This document shows, piece after piece, positions 57,815 through 64,000 of a DNA stretch of 64,000 nt. The DNA is from Nocardia vinacea. GTDB taxonomy: Bacteria; Actinomycetota; Actinomycetes; Mycobacteriales; Mycobacteriaceae. Made by a program: the position numbers and the translations under genes. Within the stretch, counting starts at the first letter, position 1. Each line of letters starts with the position of its first letter. A model generated the notes under the pieces. It saw nothing but the letters and a program-made list of their open reading frames with translations, was not told the origin of the DNA and ran no database searches. The DNA is taken from the NCBI RefSeq assembly GCF_035920345.1, contig NZ_CP109149.1, positions 6,510,001-6,574,000 of the forward strand, given 5' to 3'.

Positions 57815-59169
57815 TGGCGGGTAAGTACTACGAAGAGCCCGTCGACGAATACCTACCGCAGAACGGAAATTGGGGCTACCGGGTATCGCGGTACGAGCTC
57901 GAGATCACCTATAAGGTCGCCAGTAATCGCATGGCAGGCCGAGCTCAGATCGTCGCGGTGACCGAAGCAGTCCGTGACCGTTTCGCACTCGACCTGTCCC
58001 AGTCGCTCACCGTGTCCAAGGTGCTCGTCAACGGCACCAAGGCCGCGAAATACTCCCATCAGCACGGCAAGCTCGTCATCACGCCGCAGCACCGTATCCC
58101 GGCGGGTGGGGTGCTCGAGCTGGTCATCCAATACGCCGGGCTGCCGAAGCCGGTGCGCGGGCCGTGGGGCGAGGTGGGCTGGGAGGAACTGACCGAGGGC
58201 GCGCTGGTGGCCAGCCAGCCCAACGGCGCCGCGTCCTGGTTCCCCTGCGACGACCACCCGAGTTCCAAAGCCAGCTACCGGATTTCGATCACCACCGACA
58301 CCCCGTACTACGCGCTCGCCAACGGCACCTTGGTGCGCAAGCAGACCAAGGCCAGTCAGACCACCTGGGTCTACGAACAGTCCGAACCGATGTCGAGCTA
58401 TCTGGCCACCATCCAGATCGGGCAATACCGCAAACACCGCATCGACAGCCCGCGCGGTTCGGTGCCGATGCAGGCCGTGGTCCCGCCGCGACTGCGCGCC
58501 AGTTTCGAACACGACTTCGAGCGCCAGCCGCAGATGATGGAGCTGTTCGTCGAGAAATTCGGTCCGTATCCGTTCGAGGGGTACACCGTCGTGATCACCG
58601 ATGACGACCTCGAGATCCCGATCGAGGCCCAGGGCATCTCCATCTTCGGCGCCAACCACTGCGACGGCCGCCGCGGCGCGGAACGCCTTGTCGCACACGA
58701 ACTCGCGCACCAGTGGTTCGGCAACAGCCTCACCATCTGGCAGTGGCGTGACATCTGGCTACACGAAGGCTTCGCCTGTTATGCCGAATGGATCTGGTCC
58801 GAAGCCGCGGGCGGGCCCACCGCGGACCAATTGGCCCGTGCCGCCAGGCACAACCTGTCCCGTGAACCGCAGGACATCATCATCGGCGACCCCGGCCCGC
58901 GACGTATGTTCGACGACCGCGTGTACAAACGCGGCGCGCTCACTCTGCATACGCTGCGCCTGGAACTCGGCGAACTCGCCTTCTGGGATCTGCTGCGCGA
59001 GTGGACGATCCGCTATCGGTACGGCTCGGTCACCACGGAGGAATTCACCGATCTGGCGGGCCACTACAGTCTGGTGCCGCTGCGGCCGCTCTGGGATGCG
59101 TGGCTGCTCAGTGAGCCGCTGCCGCAACTGCCACCCTCCGGCGGGCAGGCCGACACGAAATCGCGCTGA
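57814..59169 (+). CDS. M1 family zinc metallopeptidase
   Basis: A 451-residue protein with the M1 zinc site HELAHQWFGN (Glu catalytic) and second Glu ligand in LHEGFACYAEW. The exopeptidase GAMEN motif is replaced by IEAQGISIFG. The C-terminal ERAP-like domain is missing, as in short M1 members. No signal peptide is seen. It is translationally coupled to the Pls-like synthetase; an M1 aminopeptidase that degrades epsilon-poly-lysine is linked to pls in Streptomyces albulus, so this enzyme may trim or recycle the polymer. Confidence 0.9.
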   Translation: MAGKYYEEPVDEYLPQNGNWGYRVSRYELEITYKVASNRMAGRAQIVAVTEAVRDRFALDLSQSLTVSKVLVNGTKAAKYSHQHGKLVITPQHRIPAGGVLELVIQYAGLPKPVRGPWGEVGWEELTEGALVASQPNGAASWFPCDDHPSSKASYRISITTDTPYYALANGTLVRKQTKASQTTWVYEQSEPMSSYLATIQIGQYRKHRIDSPRGSVPMQAVVPPRLRASFEHDFERQPQMMELFVEKFGPYPFEGYTVVITDDDLEIPIEAQGISIFGANHCDGRRGAERLVAHELAHQWFGNSLTIWQWRDIWLHEGFACYAEWIWSEAAGGPTADQLARAARHNLSREPQDIIIGDPGPRRMFDDRVYKRGALTLHTLRLELGELAFWDLLREWTIRYRYGSVTTEEFTDLAGHYSLVPLRPLWDAWLLSEPLPQLPPSGGQADTKSR

Positions 59170-59176
59170 GGCGCCG

Positions 59177-59365
59177 TCAGAAAACCAAGTAGCGCGTGGC
59201 CAGTTCTTCGACCAGCGGATGGTCGTCGGCGACGCTGTTCAGCGCATCGAGATCGGACTCGACCGAGATCAGGCGCGGATCATCCTGTTCCGAGTCGGGC
59301 GTGCCGTCTTCGGCGAGCTGGCGCAATAGTTTCGCCCGCACGCGTTCCTTCAGCGAATCACTCAT
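59177..59365 (-). CDS. Small conserved hypothetical protein
   Basis: A 62-residue acidic, helical protein starting MSDSLKERVRAKLLRQLAEDG and ending RYLVF. No domain recognised. Start ATG 59365 has AGGCAGG upstream. Its stop lies 7 bp from the convergent M1 peptidase stop; the DUF2752 gene ends 23 bp upstream, so the two may be co-transcribed. Confidence 0.6.
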   Translation of the reverse strand: MSDSLKERVRAKLLRQLAEDGTPDSEQDDPRLISVESDLDALNSVADDHPLVEELATRYLVF

Positions 59366-59388
59366 ATACGAAGCCTGCCTGAAAACCG

Positions 59389-59847
59389 CTAGACCGGCGC
59401 GAGCCAGGTCCCCCACGGCGTATTTCGCAACACCGTATAGCCGATGAGCAGCGCGAAGAACACCCACATCGTGGTGCGGCCGATCCGAGGTAGTCGCATC
59501 CGCTCACCGCGCCAGGCACGGATCGACCAGTCACCGATCCACAGCACGAAAGCCAGCACCAGCGGCAGCACGAGCAGGTTGCTGTGTATCGCATCGAGAA
59601 TTCGGCCGTCGGTCAGATTGTGCATGCCCCGCATGCCTCCGCAGCCGGGGCAGTAGAGCCCCGTCAGCGCGTAGACCGGGCAGATTCCATAGGAGCCTTC
59701 GCCGTGCGGATCCCGGAAATGCAACAGGACCGCGGCTCCGACCCCGACGCCCGCCGCCACCAACGGCCACCCCATAGCGCGCAGGCCGGTGCGCCTCGGC
59801 TGTTCCGCTACCGCTTCTCGGTGTGCGACCGGTAGCGCATGACTCAT
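59389..59847 (-). CDS. DUF2752 membrane protein
   Basis: A protein of about 152 residues with three hydrophobic segments (about residues 25-42, 83-103, 118-135) and the DUF2752 signature CPVYALTGLYCPGCGGMRGMHNLTDG, whose paired cysteines may bind metal. Function unknown. The start may be ATG 59847 (MSHALPVAH) or one of the upstream GTG codons (to 59892). The first 20 residues faintly resemble the dispersed N-terminal repeat (HREAVAEQ). Confidence 0.8.
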   Translation of the reverse strand: MSHALPVAHREAVAEQPRRTGLRAMGWPLVAAGVGVGAAVLLHFRDPHGEGSYGICPVYALTGLYCPGCGGMRGMHNLTDGRILDAIHSNLLVLPLVLAFVLWIGDWSIRAWRGERMRLPRIGRTTMWVFFALLIGYTVLRNTPWGTWLAPV

Positions 59848-59904
59848 CTCCACAAGCACCAACGGTAGCCGCGGCCGCCCCGCACCCGCCACAGCTCGTG
59901 CCCG

Positions 59905-60192
59905 CTATTCGGGTTGGGCGAACCGCAACGTATTGCCGAACGGATCGGCCAATTCGAACCCCAGCCCGCCCGGTCCATCCTCCGGGCACCCAGGCTTCGC
60001 ATACCGATAGTCCTTGCCCGCCAGCTCGGCATGCAGCGCCTTGATGTCGCCCACCGCGATCCACACCACCGACCCGGGAGTGCCGTCACCGTGGTGCTCA
60101 CTCAAATGCACACTCGCCGACGACCGCGACACCTGCGCATACAACGGAAAGTTCGCACCGAACCGGTGTTCCCAGTCCACCTCCAACCGCAC
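59905..60192 (-). CDS. VOC/glyoxalase-family protein, N-terminally short
   Basis: A 95-residue protein matching the C-terminal three quarters of bleomycin-resistance/glyoxalase-like proteins: WEHRFG, SVHLSEHHGDGTPG, ADPFGNTLRF. The first beta-alpha unit (about 25 residues) of a normal 120-residue member is missing, and no frameshifted remnant was recognised upstream. It may be a truncated, inactive gene or use GTG 60192 as a genuine start. Confidence 0.65.
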   Translation of the reverse strand: MRLEVDWEHRFGANFPLYAQVSRSSASVHLSEHHGDGTPGSVVWIAVGDIKALHAELAGKDYRYAKPGCPEDGPGGLGFELADPFGNTLRFAQPE

Positions 60193-60437
60193 CCTTTATC
60201 GGGATCCGCCCCCAGAACCGGGCTGATCTCGAGAACGGGTGCGGGATTGTGCGGTGAGACAGGGAGATCGGGGCAACACAGGGTGGGCGGCGGGGGTAAC
60301 GGTCGGCTCGGGCACGGGCGATATCCAGGAAGAAGAGCTCGTGCTCGATGTTTCTTCCGGTAGGACTATTTGGCCGACCTACTTTCGGGTATCCATCCGA
60401 TAGAGCCAGGATTCCGCCACTGGTAGCGCTAGCAGTA

Positions 60438-60454
60438 GCAAGCACTCAGCTTGC
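60438..60454. promoter_or_regulatory. Candidate operator palindrome GCAAGC-N5-GCTTGC
   Basis: Perfect 6-bp arms with a 5-bp spacer, just upstream of a TACTGT -10-like box (60459-60464). The position between -35 and -10 fits a TetR-type repressor site controlling the hydrolase gene. Confidence 0.4.
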
Positions 60455-60490
60455 ACTGTACTGTGGCGGCAGACACAAAGGAGTGCTCGA

Positions 60491-61546
60491 ATGCTGGTCA
60501 AGTCGATGAGGACGCTGGCGGAAGTGCGCGGAGACGAACCGTTGACCGCCGCCTACCGTGCTGGACTACGGTCGCGGACATACCGGACCGCGTCGCTCAA
60601 CAAGCCCGCCGCCACACCCGAGATCATCCCGGTCACCACCGGGGACGGGGCCAAGCTCAGGGTCCATGCCTACGGTCCCGCCGATGGCGATGTCATCGTC
60701 TTGATCCACGGCTGGAGCTGCTGCATCGAGTACTGGAATCCGCAGATCAATGCCTTCGCCGACCGCTACCGTGTGCTCGCCTACGATCAGCGCGGACACG
60801 GCGAGAGCACCCTCGGCAGCACCGGCCCGGGCGCGGAGACACTGGCCGACGACCTCCAAGCGGTGCTCGAGGCCGCACTCCCGCTCGGCAAGCGCGCCGT
60901 CCTCGTCGGCCACAGCATGGGTGGAATCACCCTGCAGGCGTGGGCATCTCGCTATCCGGATCAGGTCACTCGGCGCGCCGCCGCGGTCGTCATGGCCAAT
61001 ACCGCGGCCAGCGATATCCGATACGAAACCGATCTGCTGCCGCTGTTCAACAAGCCGCTCATGGTGGCCAAGCGTCCGGTGACCATACTCGGCGCCAGCG
61101 TCCGCGTCCCGCTCGCCATCGCGGAAACCGCACTCGCCGCGCCGATTCCGCTGCCGGGCGGCTGGCCGGTCAGCGCGGTCTTCAAGGCCCGGGTGATGTC
61201 CAAGCCCGCCACCCGTGACGAGGTGGACTTCGCACTCGGCATCGTCCGCTCGTGTCGCCCGCTCACCCGCGGCCTGCACGCCGCCGCTCTCGCCGATCTG
61301 GACCTGGGTGATGCCGCGAAGCACCTGACGGTGCCGACCACGGTCATCGCGGGCGCCGAAGACCACCTGCTGCCCGAGCGCATGTCCCGCGCGATCGTCG
61401 AGGCCCTGTCAAAGGCGGGTCACCTCGCCGACTACCAGGTCTGGCCCACCGGCCACCTCGGCAATATCGAGGCCGCGGACCGCTTCAACACCCTGCTCGC
61501 GGACGTGGTCCAGCGCGCCGACCCACGCACGGTCGCCGCGGGCTGA
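60491..61546 (+). CDS. Alpha/beta hydrolase
   Basis: A 351-residue hydrolase without a signal peptide. Motifs: LIHGWSCCIEYW, YDQRGHGEST, nucleophile elbow GHSMGG, Asp in AGAEDHLLP and His in TGHLGN. Actinobacterial relatives are esterases or lipases that can associate with the membrane; substrate unknown. ATG 60491 follows AAAGGAG. A palindromic operator lies in its promoter and a strong terminator follows. Confidence 0.85.
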   Translation: MLVKSMRTLAEVRGDEPLTAAYRAGLRSRTYRTASLNKPAATPEIIPVTTGDGAKLRVHAYGPADGDVIVLIHGWSCCIEYWNPQINAFADRYRVLAYDQRGHGESTLGSTGPGAETLADDLQAVLEAALPLGKRAVLVGHSMGGITLQAWASRYPDQVTRRAAAVVMANTAASDIRYETDLLPLFNKPLMVAKRPVTILGASVRVPLAIAETALAAPIPLPGGWPVSAVFKARVMSKPATRDEVDFALGIVRSCRPLTRGLHAAALADLDLGDAAKHLTVPTTVIAGAEDHLLPERMSRAIVEALSKAGHLADYQVWPTGHLGNIEAADRFNTLLADVVQRADPRTVAAG

Positions 61547-61554
61547 CCCGAACC

Positions 61555-61592
61555 TCTGCTGGGGCTGGTCAACGACGCCCGGCCCCAGCAGA
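61555..61592 (+). terminator. Terminator after the alpha/beta hydrolase gene
   Basis: Perfect 11-bp stem (TCTGCTGGGGC and complement), 16-nt loop, followed by AAATT, 8 bp past the stop codon. Confidence 0.75.
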
Positions 61593-61623
61593 AAATTCCT
61601 GGAATACCGCTCGTCACCGTTGT

Positions 61624-61629
61624 TATCGT
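61624..61629 (+). promoter_or_regulatory. -10 box TATCGT of the trpS leader transcript
   Basis: TANNNT hexamer 6 nt before the leader peptide GTG at 61636, implying a leaderless RNA. Confidence 0.55.
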
Positions 61630-61635
61630 GGACCG

Positions 61636-61683
61636 GTGATCACCATTCGACGGACATGGCGTCGGCTGCCTCATCAGCCCTGA
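61636..61683 (+). CDS. trpS leader peptide with a Trp codon (15 aa)
   Basis: GTG 61636 opens MITIRRTWRRLPHQP, ending TGA 61681-61683. The single TGG (61657-61659) is flanked by arginine codons, two of them CGG. A ribosome waiting for Trp-tRNA here would cover the first pairing segment of the downstream attenuator. The RNA probably starts at the GTG. Confidence 0.6.
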   Translation: MITIRRTWRRLPHQP

Positions 61684-61717
61684 TCATCCATGTCCACGGG
61701 CTGTACGCAGCCCCGTG
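61652..61717 (+). promoter_or_regulatory. Predicted Trp-responsive attenuator upstream of trpS
   Basis: GGACATGG (61652-61659, including the Trp codon) pairs with CCATGTCC (61688-61695). CAGCCC (61675-61680) can pair with GGGCTG (61698-61703), or GGGCTG with a second CAGCCC (61708-61713) within a 9-bp hairpin (61695-61717). Stalling at Trp leaves the first CAGCCC free and favours the antiterminator-like pairing; a ribosome at the stop codon covers it and lets the later hairpin form. Further down, AACGAGG and CCTCGTT can pair across the TTG start. Confidence 0.6.
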
Positions 61718-61774
61718 AATGTTCCTGCGCGGAACGAGGTTTCGTACGGTCCTCGATCGTCCAGGAGCCCCTCG

Positions 61775-62815
61775 TTGAATTCCTACGCCGCCACCCGCGA
61801 CCGCAGTGACGCACTCGCCGCCGCCGTCGCCGCGCATCCGAGCCGGTACCGGGTCCTCACCGGCGAACGGCCGACCGGCCCACTGCATCTCGGCCACTAC
61901 TTCGGGACGATCTCCGAACGAGTCCGGCTGCACAACCTCGGCGTCGATACCTTCGTCATCCTCGCCGACTACCAGGTCATCACCGACCGCGACGGCATCG
62001 GCCCCGTCCGTGACAACGTCTACAACGCCGTACTCGACTATCTCGCCGCAGGCATCGACCCGGACCGGGCGACGATCTTCACCCATTCAGCCGTTCCGGC
62101 GCTCAACCAGCTCATGCTGCCGTTCCTGAGCCTGGTCACCGAGGCCGAACTACACCGCAACCCGACGGTCAAGGCCGAACACGCCGCAGCCGGGCGCGCA
62201 TTGAGCGGCCTAATGCTGACCTACCCGGTCCATCAGGCCGCGGACATCCTGTTCTGCAAGGGAAATCTGGTCCCGGTCGGGAAGGACAACCTGCCGCACA
62301 TCGAATTGACCAGGGTGATCGCCCGCCGCTTCAACGAACGCTATGGCCACACTTTCCCGGAACCACGACCCTTGCTGACCGCAACCCCCGAAATTCCCGG
62401 CCTCGACGGCCGAAAGATGTCGAAAAGCTACGGCAATGCGATCGCCCTCTCGAGTACCGCCGACCAAACCGCCGCCCTCATCCGCCGCACCCGAACCGAC
62501 GCCCACCGCACCATCACCTTCGACCCCGAACACCGCCCCGGCATCTCCGCCCTCTTGACCACCGCCGCCCTCTGCACCGGCATCGACGAGCAAACCCTCG
62601 CCACCGATATCGGCAGTGCCGGAGCCGGAGCCCTCAAAAAGTTCACCGCCGACGCGGTCAACGACTACTTCGCCGCCCACCGCCGACGACGCGCAGACCT
62701 CGCCCGCGACCCGGAATTCGTGTGCACGGTCCTCCGCGCCGGAAACGAAAGCGCCAACGAAATCGCGAACCGCACCCTCGACGAGGTGCGGGCCGCGATG
62801 GGAACTACGTACTGA
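61775..62815 (+). CDS. trpS: Tryptophanyl-tRNA synthetase (auxiliary type)
   Basis: A protein of about 346 residues, class I synthetase. HIGH motif is HLGH in GPLHLGHYFG, KMSKS is intact in GRKMSKSYGN, and the variant ILADYQVITDRD is found in auxiliary, indolmycin-resistant TrpRS proteins. The start is TTG 61775 with AGGAG 8 nt upstream; an in-frame ATG at 61715 would lie within the attenuator hairpin. A similar leader-controlled second TrpRS is known from Streptomyces coelicolor. The 3' end overlaps the convergent hydrolase gene by 11 bp. Confidence 0.93.
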   Translation: MNSYAATRDRSDALAAAVAAHPSRYRVLTGERPTGPLHLGHYFGTISERVRLHNLGVDTFVILADYQVITDRDGIGPVRDNVYNAVLDYLAAGIDPDRATIFTHSAVPALNQLMLPFLSLVTEAELHRNPTVKAEHAAAGRALSGLMLTYPVHQAADILFCKGNLVPVGKDNLPHIELTRVIARRFNERYGHTFPEPRPLLTATPEIPGLDGRKMSKSYGNAIALSSTADQTAALIRRTRTDAHRTITFDPEHRPGISALLTTAALCTGIDEQTLATDIGSAGAGALKKFTADAVNDYFAAHRRRRADLARDPEFVCTVLRAGNESANEIANRTLDEVRAAMGTTY

Positions 62816-63623
62816 TCGGATGTTGTCGCAGGAAATAGCGGACCACCGCGTCGAACGCCTTCGGCGCTTCGAGGTTGCAGCAGTGGCCGACACCGGGAAT
62901 CACGACCAACTGCGAGCCGGGGATATTCGCGTGCAATCCCTCGGCGATGCGCAGCGGCGCTCGCTCGTCGAGCTCGCCGTTGAGGATCAGCGTGGGGACG
63001 GCGATGGTGGGTAGCACGTTGCGCAGGTCGGCCTCCGCAAATGCCGAAAGTATCGCGATCATGCCGCTCGGTCGCGAATCGGACATGATCGCCAGCATCT
63101 CGTCGATCCACTCCCGGGGGATCGGCGTGGCGAAAAATGTCGGTAGGTAGGACTCGGCCCACTCGGCCGGTGGCCGCTGGGTCTCCTCCCGTATCCGCCG
63201 CACCCGCTCGTCCACCACATCCGCCGGCAGCGATCCCGCCCATCCGGCGTATGCGCCGACCAGGATCAACGAGCGCGGCACATCGGGGTGGCGGTGATAC
63301 AACTCGATGGCCAGGCCGCCACCGAACGACAGCCCGAGCACATGTGGATGTTCGATACCGAGTCCCCGAATCAAACCCGCCAGGGTGTCGGCGTAGTAAC
63401 CGAGACGCACACCTTCCGGCGGATCGTCGGACCTGCCGCACCCAGGTGCGTCCCAGGCAATGACCGTGTACTCATCGGCGAGCGACTCCAGCTGCAGCCG
63501 CCACGATCGGCTGTCCTCCCATCCGCCATGGAGCAGCACCAGCGGTGGACCGGCACCCACCATCCGGTAGGCGATCGACCACCCATCGACCTCGATCCGA
63601 GCTGAATCGTCCGCAACCTTCAT
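62805..63623 (-). CDS. Alpha/beta hydrolase
   Basis: A 272-residue soluble hydrolase. Motifs: LLHGGWEDSRSW, WDAPGCGRSD, nucleophile elbow GLSFGGG, Asp in LNGELDERAP and His in PGVGHCCNLEAP. Substrate unknown. ATG 63623 starts 5 nt after the stop of the upstream flavin oxidoreductase gene, so the two are probably co-transcribed. Confidence 0.87.
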   Translation of the reverse strand: MKVADDSARIEVDGWSIAYRMVGAGPPLVLLHGGWEDSRSWRLQLESLADEYTVIAWDAPGCGRSDDPPEGVRLGYYADTLAGLIRGLGIEHPHVLGLSFGGGLAIELYHRHPDVPRSLILVGAYAGWAGSLPADVVDERVRRIREETQRPPAEWAESYLPTFFATPIPREWIDEMLAIMSDSRPSGMIAILSAFAEADLRNVLPTIAVPTLILNGELDERAPLRIAEGLHANIPGSQLVVIPGVGHCCNLEAPKAFDAVVRYFLRQHPIST

Positions 63624-63628
63624 CGGGA

Positions 63629-64000
63629 TCAGCCCGGCTTGATATTGGCGTTGCGGTGGAAAACATTCTCGGGGTCGTACTCGGTCTTGATATCGGCCAG
63701 CTTCGCGTATTTGGCGGGTCCATAGGATGCGCGGACCCGGTCCTCGCCCGCCTCCGCCATGAAGTTGACGTACCCACCCTGGTTGGAGGCGAAGGGGCAC
63801 AGCGCTTCCCAGGTCGAGCGCACCCACGCCCTGTCAACGGCCAATATCTCGGCGTCGGGGGCGGCGGCTTCTATATTGCATACGTAGTGTGCCGAGCGCG
63901 CGCCGCCGAATGCGGTGTCGTCCTCCCCGATAGCCGTGAAGGCGCCATCGAGTGTGAAGATCGGCATGAACGAGAGCGGCGATGTCTTCTTCCCGGCCTG
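63629..64000 (-). CDS. FAD-binding oxidoreductase, BBE domain (3' part only)
   Basis: The C-terminal 123 residues of a berberine-bridge-like flavoprotein; the gene continues beyond the right edge. The BBE signature is clear: GGYVNFMAEAGEDRVRASYGPAKYAKLADIKTEYDPENVFHRNANIKP. The frame is open to the window edge (AGKKTSPLSF). It probably oxidises an alcohol or sugar with a bicovalent or covalent FAD, but the FAD domain is not visible here. Confidence 0.9.
   Translation of the reverse strand, partial: QAGKKTSPLSFMPIFTLDGAFTAIGEDDTAFGGARSAHYVCNIEAAAPDAEILAVDRAWVRSTWEALCPFASNQGGYVNFMAEAGEDRVRASYGPAKYAKLADIKTEYDPENVFHRNANIKPG

Noticed and set aside
61715..61774. ATG 61715 as the trpS start
   Set aside because: It falls within the leader hairpin region and adds unconserved residues; TTG 61775 has AGGAG at the right spacing.

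Overview
The window is high-GC actinobacterial DNA. Gene content and order fit the order Mycobacteriales, and a Nocardia-like organism is the best guess. The evidence is the minus-strand run clpC / lsr2 / lysS / coaX-panD-panC-DUF2520 / DUF6779 / DUF3180-folK-folB-folP-folE-ftsH, and later hpt-tilS-DUF2342-dacB divergent from ppa. These match two conserved blocks of the Mycobacterium tuberculosis chromosome. Many genes start with GTG or TTG, many stop/start pairs overlap (ATGA, GTGA, TGATG), and several promoters have a TANNNT box 6-7 nt before the start codon, as in leaderless actinobacterial transcripts. No tRNA, rRNA or CRISPR was found.

Layout. 1-18.3 kb is mostly housekeeping on the minus strand: the 5' end of clpC, a secreted lipase, a DUF1772 protein, an FHA/HTH regulator, lsr2, lysS, a cysteine dioxygenase-rhodanese pair behind a cysteine-codon leader, the pantothenate/CoA operon, a 138-bp tandem repeat, the folate operon and ftsH. 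18.5-33.4 kb is a variable block between ftsH and hpt: small conserved genes, a PucR-type regulator divergent from an aldehyde dehydrogenase-SDR operon, LysR and amidase genes sharing one palindromic 3' end, and a tandem pair of membrane Ser/Thr kinase-like proteins coupled to a cyclase-family hydrolase. 33.4-38.5 kb is the conserved hpt-tilS-protease-dacB/ppa block. 38.6-51.7 kb is accessory: small secreted and membrane proteins, secreted lipases and peptidases, a MarR/MFS efflux unit, crotonase, YbaK, flavin reductase, a SAM-riboswitch-controlled PLP enzyme and a LysE exporter. 51.8-53.7 kb is a decayed IS607-type element (TnpB plus a TnpA remnant) abutting a truncated MarR gene. 53.8-59.2 kb encodes a 1348-residue single-module NRPS-like protein with the architecture of epsilon-poly-lysine synthetase, overlapping an M1 metallopeptidase gene. 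59.2-64 kb holds small membrane and VOC proteins, alpha/beta hydrolases, an attenuator-controlled auxiliary TrpRS and the end of a BBE-type flavin oxidoreductase.

Most notable points: (1) the Pls-like synthetase/M1 peptidase pair, whose by-eye specificity residues suggest a basic amino acid; (2) two leaderless regulatory peptides, one with tandem Cys codons before cysteine dioxygenase and one with a Trp codon before trpS, each followed by mutually exclusive hairpins; (3) a dispersed cassette of about 80 bp encoding a 26-residue peptide (MSERSE...) whose stop codon overlaps the next gene's start, tandemly duplicated between folB and folK; (4) a kinase/pseudokinase-like membrane pair; (5) a second dispersed repeat that encodes protein N-termini or micro-ORFs.
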